From NCBI GenBank assembly GCA_017534745.1, contig JAFXVX010000003.1, positions 103,420 through 167,419 of the forward strand: a DNA stretch of 64,000 bases, given 5' to 3'. The stretch is from Bacteroidales bacterium. GTDB taxonomy: Bacteria; Bacteroidota; Bacteroidia; Bacteroidales; UBA932. Both the position numbers and the translations under genes were made by a program. The stretch's first letter is position 1. The number at the start of each line of letters is the position of its first letter. Shown piece after piece: positions 17,437 through 26,532 of this stretch. Under the pieces are notes generated by a model. The model was given only the letters and a program-made list of their open reading frames with translations, ran no database searches and was not told where the DNA came from.

Positions 17437-18471
17437 ATGAAAGAAGCGATAGAACAAGTGCTGGCGGAGCTTTCCGCGCTGAAGGCGAAGACTGCCGCGG
17501 AAGCGGAAGAAGCCAGGGTTAAATTTCTCGGCAAGAACGGTAAGGTCACGAAACTCTTCGACGAGTTCCGGACAGTGGCTCCCGAGATGAAGCGGGAGTT
17601 CGGCCAGAAACTCAACGAGCTCAAGAAGACCGCCACGGCGAAAATCGAGGCCCTCAAGGCCGAAGCGGGCTCAGAGGGAGCGCAGGAGGCTTCCGGCGCC
17701 GACCTCTCGATGCCCGGCGACCGCCTTCCTCTCGGCTCGCGCCACCCTGTGTCCATTGTTCGCCAGCAGATTGTCGATATATTCCGCAAATTCGGCTACG
17801 ATGTGGCGGAAGGGCCTGAGGTCGAAGACGATTTCCACGTCTTCGAGGCCCTCAACTTCCCCCCGAATCACCCCGCCCGCGACATGCAGGACACATTCTT
17901 CGTGTCCGCCGGCCACGAGAACCCGCTTCTCCTCCGCACCCACACCTCCTCGATCCAGGTACGTACCATGCTTGCGCAGAAGCCCCCGATCAGGGTCATC
18001 TGCCCTGGCCGCGTCTTCCGCAACGAGGCCATTTCGGCCCGTGCGCACTGCATTTTCCACCAGGTGGAGGGCCTCTACATCGACAAGGGCGTGACTTTCG
18101 CCGACCTCAAGCAGGCCATCCTGCTTTTCGCCCGCGAGATGTTCGGCGCCGACGCCGAGATCCGCATGAGGCCGTCGTATTTCCCGTTCACGGAGCCGTC
18201 CTCGGAGGTTGACGTCAGCTGCAACATCTGCCACGGCAAGGGCTGCAACATCTGCAAGGGCACCGGCTGGCTCGAGATCCTCGGCTGCGGCATGGTGGAT
18301 CCCAACGTCCTCAAGGCCTGCGGTATAGATCCGGAAGTCTATAGCGGTTTCGCCTTCGGCATGGGCATCGAGCGCATCGCCATGCTCAAGTGGCAGGTCA
18401 ACGACCTCCGCCACTACTTCGAGAACGACATCCGTTTCCTCAGGGAGTTCGAGACGGCGGTGGAGGTGTAA
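17437..18471 (+). CDS. pheS: Phenylalanine--tRNA ligase alpha subunit
   Basis: PheS forms the catalytic half of the (alpha-beta)2 synthetase that charges tRNA-Phe. The 344-residue sequence has the N-terminal coiled coil (about 1-90), then PGDRLPLGSRHPV, the class II motif 2 region RVFRNEAISARAHCIFHQVEG and motif 3 FAFGMGIERIAMLKW. Four cysteines in CNICHGKGCNICKGTGW lie in the aminoacylation domain, as in many bacterial PheS. pheT is not next to it here, as is common in Bacteroidetes. The large 18476 gene begins 4 nt after its stop. Confidence 0.97.
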   Translation: MKEAIEQVLAELSALKAKTAAEAEEARVKFLGKNGKVTKLFDEFRTVAPEMKREFGQKLNELKKTATAKIEALKAEAGSEGAQEASGADLSMPGDRLPLGSRHPVSIVRQQIVDIFRKFGYDVAEGPEVEDDFHVFEALNFPPNHPARDMQDTFFVSAGHENPLLLRTHTSSIQVRTMLAQKPPIRVICPGRVFRNEAISARAHCIFHQVEGLYIDKGVTFADLKQAILLFAREMFGADAEIRMRPSYFPFTEPSSEVDVSCNICHGKGCNICKGTGWLEILGCGMVDPNVLKACGIDPEVYSGFAFGMGIERIAMLKWQVNDLRHYFENDIRFLREFETAVEV

Positions 18472-18475
18472 CATC

Positions 18476-21400
18476 ATGCGCGCAGGGAGGCTTATACTGT
18501 CCGCAGCGGCACTCCTTGCGTGGTGTCTTCCTTCGCAGGCCCAGTTCCTGACAGACGGCGACGACCCCGGCTCCCTGAAGTGGGACCAGAAGGTCTCGGC
18601 GAATTACCGTTTGATATGTCCGCGCGCGGTGGGCGACAGCCTGCCGTCGCTTTATTCCGGCCTTCTCGAGAAATACCGCCCCGTGGTTGCAAAATCCATA
18701 GGGATGACGCCGTGCTCACTCCAGTGGGGGCGGCTTCCGGTGATTCTTCATCCATATAATATATATTCAAACGGACTCGTCTCGTGGGCGCCGAAGCGGA
18801 TGGCGCTCTATCCGGTCCAGGACCCGGTGCCGGACAGCGCATTACCCGGCCCGGTCGAGCTCGCCATCCACGAGTCGCGCCACGCAGCCCAGATGCAGTT
18901 CCCCTACCGGGGAGCCTTTAAGTGGCTCAACTACGTGCTCGGCGAGATGTGGACAGGCGCCGCAGCCGGCATATACCCGGACCAGGCGCTCCTGGAGGGG
19001 GATGCCGTGGTAGCGGAGACGGCGCTGACCGCCGGCGGCCGCGGCCGCTCCGCAGCCTTCCTCGAATACTACCGTTTCGCCCTCGCCCATAACGACTACC
19101 GCAACTATTGGCGCTGGCGCTTCGGCTCGTTCCGCCACTACACACCCGACCATTACGCTGCCGGCTATCTCATCGTCGGCGGCACGAGGGGCTATTACGA
19201 CGACCCGCTGTTTACCAAGCGCTACTTTGACAATGTGGTCCGCCATCCGGTCTATGTCGGTAATTTCCAGCGCACTGTGAAGCAGGCTTCCGGCATGAAG
19301 CTGAAGCCGACATTCCGGAGCATACTCGACAGCCTCACCGTCGAGTGGGCCGCGGACTACGCCGCCCGTGAGCCCTTCGACCCGATGGAGCAGATCACCC
19401 CGGACAGCAGGTTCTACACTTCCTACTACTGCTTCATGTCCGTCGGGGACGACCTCTGGTCGGTCCGCAGCGGCAAGGATAAAGCCGCCTCGCTCGTGAA
19501 GATCGACTCTCTCGGCAAGGTGCGCCGGAAAGGCCAGTTCTCCTCATCAGTAGGTATCCTGACCTACGAGAAAAACCTCGACAGGCTATATTGGCGGGAA
19601 GCGGTTAGTGACCCCCGCTGGGGCCTCGCCGGCAAATCGATAATCAGATATATCGACCTGAAGAACGGCCGCCGCCACGATCTCACTAAGAAAAGCCGTT
19701 TCTTCAACCCGGTTCCGACGCCGGACGGGCAGCAGATTTACACGGTTGAGACCGCACCGGACGGCGGGTCCGCCGTAGTCTGCATCTCCGCTTCCGACGG
19801 GAGCGAGATCAGCCGTATCCCTTCGCCGGAGGGCGTGAGCTTTACCGAGATGACCCTTCTCGGCGGTAAGGATATCTATGCGCTTGGCCTCGCAGACGGC
19901 GGATGCGGGATATGGCGCTACGAAGGCGGGCGGTGGCAGGAAGCCATAGCGCCTGTCGCCGCGAGGATATTCTTCCTCTGGAACGACGGCGAGCGCCTTC
20001 TTTTCAACTCCGACCTCGGCGGGGTTGACGAGCTCTATGCCTTCTATCCTTCCGGCAGGGCCGAGAGGCTGACTTCCACGCCGTTCGGCTCGAACGGCCA
20101 CATTCTTCAGGGCGATGACTTCGTCTATTCGGCCCTCTCCGAGAGCGGACGGATGATTTTCCGAACGCCGAAATCTGCCCTGCGGCCCGTCGAAGTTGAC
20201 TTCACGAAGCCTCACACTTACGGCCTCGCCGACCGCCTGTCGGCGCAGGAGGCGGTCCTCCCCGAGGAGGCTCCTGACAGCAGTGCCGTCGTGACAAAGC
20301 GTTACCGCAAGTTCCCCCATTTGCTGAAGCCGCACTCCTGGGCCCCCTTCTGGTTCAACCTCGACAGGATCAGGTCGATGAGTATGGATTTCAGCTACGA
20401 GACAGCTTCGCTCGGGGCGACCGTCTTGTTCCAGAACGACCTCGGCACCATGACCGGGCAGGTGGGCTATTCCGCCCACAAGGATCCGTATTCGCAGTAC
20501 ACCGGGCGGAGCTGGAAGCACTCCGGCCACGCGAAATTCACCTACACCGGCCTCTATCCGGTCATCGAAGCGTCGATTGATTTCAACGACCGCAACGCCG
20601 TGCAGCAGAATCTCAAACGTGTCACATCGGGCAATTATTACTTGTACTCGCGCCCCGTCAAGGTTCTCGGCATTCCGCTGGTCTCAGGCAATGTCTCAGT
20701 CTATCTGCCGCTTTCCTTCTCGAAGGGCGGCGTGCTTGCCGGCTTTGTCCCACAGGTCAAATACACGATCTCCAACGACAGAATCAGCACCGTAGAGGTT
20801 CGGACGAGCCGGAATGAGACCCTCTCTGGGATGTCCCACGAGGAGTTCCTCGGTGCGACGGACGGCTCGCTGCCTCTCTACCAGAGGCTTACGGCGTCGG
20901 TCCGCGGCTATGCCATGCTGCCGCGGGCGGAGAGCCAGACCTACCCTCGCCTCGGAATAGGCGCGGAGGCGGGCTTCGGCTTCAGGCCGGGCGCTACAGG
21001 CATTTTCGAGCCCAATCTTTACGGGTACGTCTATGGATACCTGCCGGGCATCACGACGCGGCAGGGCCTGAAACTTTCGGCGCTCGTCCAGCAGCACCTC
21101 GGCAGCGCCATGTTCCCCGAAAATTACATTTCGACGGCGCCTCGAGGCTACTCCTTCGGCAGCATTTCCGGCCTTCTCACCCATGCACCGACCCAGCTCC
21201 GGGTGAGCGCCGATTATGCCATCCCGATCTATGTGGGCGACATCTCCTGTTTCTCCCCCGTGCTCTATATCAAGAATTTCCTCCTTGTGCCGCACTGCGA
21301 CGCGCTGTTCTTTAAAGGCGGAAATCTTGTCAGCGCCGGTGTGGATATCACGGCGGAGCTCGCCAATATCCTGTTCCTCCCCTTCGGCTGCTCCATCGGT

Positions 21401-21502
21401 GCGCGCATCGATGTCAACGCCGGCAGCGCATTCGACGTCCTCAAGAGAGCCGGCCTTGCAAAAAGGGTGACGGCGGAGCTCATTTTTAGTGTAGATATTT
21501 AA
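18476..21502 (+). CDS. Very large secreted protein: HExxH domain, beta-propeller and C-terminal barrel-like region
   Basis: This 1008-residue protein has a signal peptide (to about SQAQF23). A peptidase-MA-like zinc metalloprotease domain follows, with HESRH at 132-136 and a possible third ligand in LLEGDAVVAET. From about 320 to 600 there are repeated blade-like segments (for example NPVPTPDGQQIYTVETAPDG) resembling a TolB/WD40-type propeller. The last 380 residues, rich in aromatic beta strands and ending in ELIFSVDI, look like an outer-membrane barrel. The probable picture is a surface protein with a periplasmic or external protease-like head; catalysis is unproven. It starts 4 nt after pheS and ends just before the DUF5106 gene. 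Confidence 0.8.
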   Translation: MRAGRLILSAAALLAWCLPSQAQFLTDGDDPGSLKWDQKVSANYRLICPRAVGDSLPSLYSGLLEKYRPVVAKSIGMTPCSLQWGRLPVILHPYNIYSNGLVSWAPKRMALYPVQDPVPDSALPGPVELAIHESRHAAQMQFPYRGAFKWLNYVLGEMWTGAAAGIYPDQALLEGDAVVAETALTAGGRGRSAAFLEYYRFALAHNDYRNYWRWRFGSFRHYTPDHYAAGYLIVGGTRGYYDDPLFTKRYFDNVVRHPVYVGNFQRTVKQASGMKLKPTFRSILDSLTVEWAADYAAREPFDPMEQITPDSRFYTSYYCFMSVGDDLWSVRSGKDKAASLVKIDSLGKVRRKGQFSSSVGILTYEKNLDRLYWREAVSDPRWGLAGKSIIRYIDLKNGRRHDLTKKSRFFNPVPTPDGQQIYTVETAPDGGSAVVCISASDGSEISRIPSPEGVSFTEMTLLGGKDIYALGLADGGCGIWRYEGGRWQEAIAPVAARIFFLWNDGERLLFNSDLGGVDELYAFYPSGRAERLTSTPFGSNGHILQGDDFVYSALSESGRMIFRTPKSALRPVEVDFTKPHTYGLADRLSAQEAVLPEEAPDSSAVVTKRYRKFPHLLKPHSWAPFWFNLDRIRSMSMDFSYETASLGATVLFQNDLGTMTGQVGYSAHKDPYSQYTGRSWKHSGHAKFTYTGLYPVIEASIDFNDRNAVQQNLKRVTSGNYYLYSRPVKVLGIPLVSGNVSVYLPLSFSKGGVLAGFVPQVKYTISNDRISTVEVRTSRNETLSGMSHEEFLGATDGSLPLYQRLTASVRGYAMLPRAESQTYPRLGIGAEAGFGFRPGATGIFEPNLYGYVYGYLPGITTRQGLKLSALVQQHLGSAMFPENYISTAPRGYSFGSISGLLTHAPTQLRVSADYAIPIYVGDISCFSPVLYIKNFLLVPHCDALFFKGGNLVSAGVDITAELANILFLPFGCSIGARIDVNAGSAFDVLKRAGLAKRVTAELIFSVDI

Positions 21503-21510
21503 TATATTTG
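21503..21510 (+). promoter_or_regulatory. -7 promoter box before the DUF5106-thioredoxin gene
   Basis: TATATTTG matches TAnnTTTG exactly and begins right after the stop codon of the 18476 gene. Only 5 nt separate it from the GTG start, so any transcript would have almost no leader. Confidence 0.4.
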
Positions 21511-21515
21511 TATCC

Positions 21516-22454
21516 GTGCGACGACTGTTGTGGATAATACCGGCGATGATGCTCCTTGCCTGCTGTGCAGGCAGGCAGGGCGGGGGTGAGCGCGCCACCA
21601 GGGCCTTCCCGCAGGTGAGGGTGCCCGATGCCGTTTCCGAAGAGGAAAGGCCGGAATACGCCGCCGTCCACTACTGGGATCCCTTTATTAAGGATTCGGA
21701 CGGATTCATTACGGACACGCTTACAGTTGGCGGTGTGCCGATGGCCGATATGGAAAAGGCCGCCGGGACCTACGCTAGCCTCATCAGGATTGTGCCTCCG
21801 CCGGTCGCGTCGGACGCGCTCTGCCGGCTTGCCGCCGCACTCGACGAAAAAGGCGACACCGCCCTTTTCAAGGGGGTCGCCTCGATAATCGAAAAATACC
21901 TCTACGACCCCCAGAGTCCCGTCCGCAACGAGGACGCTTTCGGTGCCTTCTGCAAGGCGGCCTCCGGAAGCTTACTTCTTACGGAGGCGGAGCGGGAAGT
22001 CTATGCGAAGAAGGCATCGCTCGCGGCACTTGCCGCGGTGGGCACAGTAGCTCCGGATTTCGAGTTCATCGACATTAAGGGACGCCGCAGGACGCTCCAC
22101 GGCGTCCGCGCCGACTGGACAGTGCTCATTTTCGGCAACCCGGACTGCGAGGCGTGCAAGACAATAGTCGAAATGATAGGGGAGAATGAAGCCCTTTCTG
22201 CAAGTGTAAAGAGCGGTTCGATATCGATAGTCGATATTTATGTCGATGATGACATCGCGGCATGGATGGCCGCTTCCGGGGATTTCCCGAAGGACTGGAT
22301 TCTCGGTTATGACCCCGTCCAGGCCATCCGTTCGGACACCATCTACCACCTCCGCGCCATCCCTTCGATCTACCTCCTCGACCATGATAAAAACATCTTG
22401 CTGAAAGACGCCCCGGAAGAGGTACTGCTTGAATATTTAAGTTCAATAATATGA
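21516..22454 (+). CDS. DUF5106/thioredoxin-fold lipoprotein
   Basis: The 312-residue protein begins with a GTG codon and a lipoprotein signal (MRRLLWIIPAMMLLAC, Cys16). Residues about 45-180 form an all-helical region like DUF5106. A thioredoxin-like domain follows from about 185, with VAPDFEFIDIKG, the redox pair CEAC in FGNPDCEACKTI and the cis-Pro region AIPSIYLLD. Family members are periplasmic thiol-disulfide proteins in Bacteroidetes; the exact partner is unknown. An internal ATG would cut the signal, so GTG is preferred. Its TGA overlaps the galM ATG (ATGA). Confidence 0.85.
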   Translation: MRRLLWIIPAMMLLACCAGRQGGGERATRAFPQVRVPDAVSEEERPEYAAVHYWDPFIKDSDGFITDTLTVGGVPMADMEKAAGTYASLIRIVPPPVASDALCRLAAALDEKGDTALFKGVASIIEKYLYDPQSPVRNEDAFGAFCKAASGSLLLTEAEREVYAKKASLAALAAVGTVAPDFEFIDIKGRRRTLHGVRADWTVLIFGNPDCEACKTIVEMIGENEALSASVKSGSISIVDIYVDDDIAAWMAASGDFPKDWILGYDPVQAIRSDTIYHLRAIPSIYLLDHDKNILLKDAPEEVLLEYLSSII

Positions 22455-23497
22455 TTGAGAAAAAATTATGGGGCAAAAGTCCCAAGGGTGAGGAGATTTT
22501 CCTCTACACGCTGACAAACGCTTCCGGCGCTTCCGTGAAGCTTTCATCCGTGGGTGCTGGCATAGTGTCCATTAATGTGCCCGACCGTGACGGCAAACTC
22601 GCCGACGTGACTATGGGCTACAACGACCCTCTCGACTACTTCGCCGACGGCCCCTGCTCGGGCAAGATCCCGGGCCGCGTCGCCGGGCGTATAGCGAAGG
22701 GCCGCTTCACCCTCGACGGCAAGGAGTACTCCCTCCCCATCAACAACGGTCCCAACCACCTTCACGGCGGCCCCGACGGCTTCCAGAACCACGTCTGGGA
22801 TAGCCGCATCGAGGGCGATGCGGTGGAGTTTATGTATTTTTCCGCCGACGGCGAGGCCGGATATCCCGGCAACCTGAAGGTCGTGGCCCACTATGAGTGG
22901 GACGACGACAATTCCCTTAAGCTCGCCATCACCGCGGAGTCCGACGCCCCGACCATCGTGAACCTCACCAATCACGCCTACTTCAACCTCAACGGAGAGG
23001 GCAGCGGCACGGTTCTCGGCCACGTCCTCAGGCTCAACGCTTCCGAGTGGGTCCCGACGGATGAAAACCTCATCCCGACCGGAGGGACCCTTCCTGTCGC
23101 CGGCACCCCGATGGATTTCGTGACCCCGAAGGAAATTGGCCGTGACATCAGGGAGAATTTCCAGGCACTCCGTATCGGCAGGGGCTACGACCACTGCTGG
23201 TTCATCGACGGAGCGACTCCCGGCCAGCTCGCGACAGCCGCCGAGCTCTACAGCCCGGCTTCCGGCCGTTTCCTCGAAATCCTGACCGACCAGCCCGCCG
23301 TCGTCGTGTACACAGGCAACTGGCTCTTCGGCTGCCAGGTCGGCAAGAGCGGACGCAGCTACTTCAATCACGACGCCGTCGCGATTGAGTGCCAGCACCC
23401 CGCCGACGCCATCAACCAGCCCGATTTCCCGAGCCCCGTCCTCCGTCCGGGCGAAGTCTATAAGGAAGCTATAATCTGGTCATTCTCAGTAAAATGA
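22451..23497 (+). CDS. galM: Aldose 1-epimerase (galactose mutarotase)
   Basis: GalM interconverts alpha and beta anomers of galactose and other aldoses in the cytoplasm. The 348-residue protein shows [12 protein letters not shown], the active-site His blocks [10 protein letters not shown] and [14 protein letters not shown], and the late block [16 protein letters not shown]. No signal peptide is present. Both ends overlap the neighbours by 4 bp (ATGA), so it sits inside a coupled operon with a thiol-redox lipoprotein and the thyA-folA pair. Confidence 0.96.
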   Translation: MIEKKLWGKSPKGEEIFLYTLTNASGASVKLSSVGAGIVSINVPDRDGKLADVTMGYNDPLDYFADGPCSGKIPGRVAGRIAKGRFTLDGKEYSLPINNGPNHLHGGPDGFQNHVWDSRIEGDAVEFMYFSADGEAGYPGNLKVVAHYEWDDDNSLKLAITAESDAPTIVNLTNHAYFNLNGEGSGTVLGHVLRLNASEWVPTDENLIPTGGTLPVAGTPMDFVTPKEIGRDIRENFQALRIGRGYDHCWFIDGATPGQLATAAELYSPASGRFLEILTDQPAVVVYTGNWLFGCQVGKSGRSYFNHDAVAIECQHPADAINQPDFPSPVLRPGEVYKEAIIWSFSVK

Positions 23498-24288
23498 AAC
23501 AATACCTCGACCTGCTCAGGCACATCCGTGCAAACGGAGTCATAAAGAAGGACCGCACAGGCGTTGGGACGCAGAGCGTCTTCGGCTACCAGATGCGTTT
23601 CAACCTTGAGGACGGTTTCCCCCTCCTCACGACCAAGAAGGTCCACCTTAAGTCCATTATTTACGAACTCCTGTGGTTCATCTCCGGCAACACAAACATC
23701 GGCTACCTCAAAGAGCACGGAGTCTCCATCTGGGACGAGTGGGCCGATGAGAACGGCGACCTGGGGCCCGTCTATGGCCACCAGTGGCGTTCCTGGCCGA
23801 CTCCGGAAGGCCGGACTATCGACCAGTTGTCCAATGTCATCGACCTGATTAAGAATAACCCGGACAGCCGCCGTATCCTCGTCTCCGCGTGGAACGTCGG
23901 CGAGGTGGAGAAGATGGCCCTGCCGCCCTGCCACTGCCTGTTCCAGTTCTACGTGGCGGAAGGCAAGCTCTCCTGCCAGCTCTACCAGCGGAGCGCTGAC
24001 ACCTTCCTGGGTGTCCCGTTCAACATCGCTTCCTACGCGCTTCTCACCATGATGATCGCGCAGGTGACAGGCCTTAAGCCAGGCGAGTTTATCCACACGA
24101 CTGGAGACACCCACATTTACCTCAACCACTTCGACCAGGTTGCCGAGCAGCTCTCCCGTGAGCCCCGCGCCCTCCCGGTGATGAAAATCAACCCGGATGT
24201 GAAGAGCATCTTCGACTTCAAATACGAAGACTTCACCCTTGAAGGCTACGACCCCTATCCCGCCATCAAAGCCCCAGTTGCAGTATGA
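23494..24288 (+). CDS. thyA: Thymidylate synthase
   Basis: ThyA methylates dUMP to dTMP using methylene-tetrahydrofolate, which it turns to dihydrofolate. The 264-residue protein is the standard short form. The catalytic Cys is in [13 protein letters not shown], with the phosphate-binding [11 protein letters not shown], the Trp-rich [22 protein letters not shown] and [20 protein letters not shown]. It overlaps folA by 4 bp, so the enzyme that recycles its dihydrofolate product is made from the same message. Confidence 0.98.
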   Translation: MKQYLDLLRHIRANGVIKKDRTGVGTQSVFGYQMRFNLEDGFPLLTTKKVHLKSIIYELLWFISGNTNIGYLKEHGVSIWDEWADENGDLGPVYGHQWRSWPTPEGRTIDQLSNVIDLIKNNPDSRRILVSAWNVGEVEKMALPPCHCLFQFYVAEGKLSCQLYQRSADTFLGVPFNIASYALLTMMIAQVTGLKPGEFIHTTGDTHIYLNHFDQVAEQLSREPRALPVMKINPDVKSIFDFKYEDFTLEGYDPYPAIKAPVAV

Positions 24289-24779
24289 CCGAGAAATGCT
24301 TGATAGTTGCCATCGCCGACAACATGGCGATCGGCCGTAAGAACACCCTCCTTTGGAACCTCCCCGGCGATATGAAATATTTCCGGGAGACCACGACAGG
24401 CTATCCCGTCATCATGGGCTGGATGACCTTCCAGTCCATCGGCCGTGCCCTGCCCAGGCGTAAGAACATCGTTATCAGCGAGTTCCCCTGGCCGGACGCC
24501 CCGGACAACGTTATAGTCGTGAAGAACCTCGCCGAAGGCTTCGAGGCCGCAGAGGGCGCTGAAAAATGCTTCGTCATCGGCGGCGCCTACACCTACCGCC
24601 AGGCCCTCGAGGTCGTGGACACCCTTTACCTAACCCGCGTCCACGACTCCCCGACCGACGCGGACGTCTTCTTCCCCGAAGTCTCCCCCGAAATCTTCGC
24701 CGAAGTCTCCCGCTCCCCCCTCCAGACCGACCCTGATTCGGGTATAACGTATGAATTCACTGTTTTAAAACGTAAATAA
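24285..24779 (+). CDS. folA: Dihydrofolate reductase
   Basis: FolA reduces dihydrofolate to tetrahydrofolate with NADPH and is the target of trimethoprim. The 164-residue sequence has the usual start region [32 protein letters not shown], then [25 protein letters not shown], the NADPH-binding [14 protein letters not shown] and [17 protein letters not shown]. It is translationally overlapped with thyA and followed 3 nt later by the symporter gene. Confidence 0.97.
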   Translation: MTEKCLIVAIADNMAIGRKNTLLWNLPGDMKYFRETTTGYPVIMGWMTFQSIGRALPRRKNIVISEFPWPDAPDNVIVVKNLAEGFEAAEGAEKCFVIGGAYTYRQALEVVDTLYLTRVHDSPTDADVFFPEVSPEIFAEVSRSPLQTDPDSGITYEFTVLKRK

Positions 24780-24782
24780 TAC

Positions 24783-26135
24783 TTGCAGAGAGAGAATTTC
24801 ACATCGAAGTTTGGCGTCATGATGGCGATGGCCGGGTCCGCGGTGGGGCTCGGGAATATCTGGCGTTTTCCTTATATAGTTGGGGAATACGGCGGCGCAG
24901 CGTTCATACTGGTGTACATCGTCGCCACCATATTTCTTTCCCTGCCTGTATTCCTTTCGGAGACCATAATCGGTCGCCGGAGCCGCTCCAACACCTTCGG
25001 CGCCATGGAAAAACTGGCGCCCGGGACCCCGTGGAAATGGCTCGGCCTCGCGACCGTCATCTCCACAATGATCCTCCTCTCCTACTACAGCGTCGTCGGC
25101 GGGTGGTCCGTGGAGTACCTTTTCAAATCACTCGCATTTGACTTCACCGGAGTGCCTTCCGAGGAGATGACCGGGGTGTTCGGCAATTTCATTTCCTCCA
25201 CCTGGGAGCCCGTCGTGATGCACACGATATTCCTCCTGATGTGCGCCGGCATCATCCTCGGCGGCGTAAAAAAAGGCATCGAGCGCTTCTCGAAGATCAC
25301 GATGCCTATCCTTTTCATCCTGATAGTGGTGATAATGGGCTATGCCATTTCGCTTCCTGGCTCAGGTGAAGGCGTGCGCTATCTTCTTAAGCCCGACTGG
25401 AGTAAACTTTCCGCCGAAGCGGTCGCCGCCGCGATAGGGCAGTCGTTCTACTCCCTTTCCCTCGGCGTCGGCACCATCCTGACCTACGGGTCTTACGTCC
25501 GACGCGAAGAAAACCTCCTCGCTTCGTCTGCCGGGACTGCTACCTCTGACCTGCTTTTCGCCCTGCTTGCAGGCTTCGCGATAATGCCGGCCGTCTTCGC
25601 GGCGGGCATTGCGCCCGGCTCCGGCCCGGGCCTGGTCTTCGAGACACTCCCGTTCATTTTCAATAAGATGAGTGGGGCAGTGCCTCTCCTTGGAGCCATT
25701 ATCGCCATACTGTTCTTCCTTACTATACTTGTCGCGGCGCTGACTTCCGCCATATCCCTGCTGGAGGTCGGAGTGGCATATCTCTGTGAGGAAAAGAAAC
25801 TGTCGCGCCCTGTTGCGACAGGCGTGCTTTTCGTCTTTGTCTGGGGGATAGGTATCCTGTGCTCGCTGTCCTTTGGATCGCTTTCCGAGTTGAAGATCCT
25901 CGGATGCACCATCTTCGAGTTCTTCGACAAACTGTGCTCCAACTACCTGATGGTCCTCGGAGGGCTGCTCTTTACGATATTCGTCGGCTGGAAGATGTCC
26001 CGCGATGATGTCCGTGACGAGCTGACCAGCGGCGGCCGCTATGCTAACCGCATTTTCCCCGCCCTCTGGTTCCTCATCCGTTACATCGCCCCTCTCGCCG
26101 TCCTCGCCATCTTCATCACCAATCTCGTCCTCTAG
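24783..26135 (+). CDS. Sodium-dependent transporter, neurotransmitter:sodium symporter family
   Basis: The 450-residue membrane protein belongs to the LeuT-like family that imports amino acids or related solutes with sodium. The hallmark GSAVGLGNIWRFPYIVGEYGG forms the unwound first helix, and about 11 hydrophobic segments follow. The frame opens with TTG at 24783, giving MQRENFTSKFG; this N-terminus aligns in length with LeuT relatives, and no ATG occurs before the conserved block. TTG is therefore the likely start, 3 nt after folA. The substrate is unknown. Its TAG stop shares the bases CTAG (26132-26135) with the facing SUI1 gene. Confidence 0.92.
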   Translation: MQRENFTSKFGVMMAMAGSAVGLGNIWRFPYIVGEYGGAAFILVYIVATIFLSLPVFLSETIIGRRSRSNTFGAMEKLAPGTPWKWLGLATVISTMILLSYYSVVGGWSVEYLFKSLAFDFTGVPSEEMTGVFGNFISSTWEPVVMHTIFLLMCAGIILGGVKKGIERFSKITMPILFILIVVIMGYAISLPGSGEGVRYLLKPDWSKLSAEAVAAAIGQSFYSLSLGVGTILTYGSYVRREENLLASSAGTATSDLLFALLAGFAIMPAVFAAGIAPGSGPGLVFETLPFIFNKMSGAVPLLGAIIAILFFLTILVAALTSAISLLEVGVAYLCEEKKLSRPVATGVLFVFVWGIGILCSLSFGSLSELKILGCTIFEFFDKLCSNYLMVLGGLLFTIFVGWKMSRDDVRDELTSGGRYANRIFPALWFLIRYIAPLAVLAIFITNLVL

Positions 26136-26473
26136 TTGCCGCGCTTGGCGTTGTATCCGAGGCTTTGGAGGATGGCGGTGACTTTGTCGCGGAAGTCGCC
26201 CTGGACGGTGATTTCCCCGTCCTTGGCGCTGCCGCCGACACCGCACTTGACTTTGAGCGTGCGGGCGAGCTCCTTGAGGTCATCGTCGGTGCCGACGAAG
26301 CCGGTCACGAGGGTGACCTGCTTGCCGCCGCGGTTTCGCCGGTCGATGCCGACGATGAGGCGCTGCTTCGAGGGAGGCAGGGTCTCCTGCCGCTCCTCGG
26401 CGGCCTCCTCGTATTTGAAGTCAGGGTTCGTGGAGTACACAACCCCGAGGCGTTTTTTCCAATCGTTTTCCAT
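26132..26473 (-). CDS. SUI1/YciH-family translation factor
   Basis: The 113-residue protein has a SUI1/eIF1-like fold in its C-terminal 80 residues (QRLIVGIDRRNRGGKQVTLVTGFVG, then KVKCGVGGSAKDGEITVQGDFRDKV). Bacterial relatives (YciH) bind the small ribosomal subunit and influence start-site choice. ATG at 26473 (MENDWKKRLG) is chosen because the 12 extra upstream residues look non-coding. It is divergent from lepA with 59 bp between starts and ends tail-to-tail with the symporter gene, the two stop codons sharing CTAG. Confidence 0.93.
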   Translation of the reverse strand: MENDWKKRLGVVYSTNPDFKYEEAAEERQETLPPSKQRLIVGIDRRNRGGKQVTLVTGFVGTDDDLKELARTLKVKCGVGGSAKDGEITVQGDFRDKVTAILQSLGYNAKRGN

Positions 26474-26518
26474 ACCCCGCAAAAATCGCAAATTCCCCGC
26501 GGAAAACAAAATTCTTCG

Positions 26519-26526
26519 TATATTTG
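26519..26526 (+). promoter_or_regulatory. -7 promoter box of lepA
   Basis: TATATTTG matches TAnnTTTG and is followed by TAAGAT and the ATG at 26533. The lepA start is fixed by conservation, so this transcript would be leaderless or nearly so. Confidence 0.45.
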
Positions 26527-26532
26527 TAAGAT

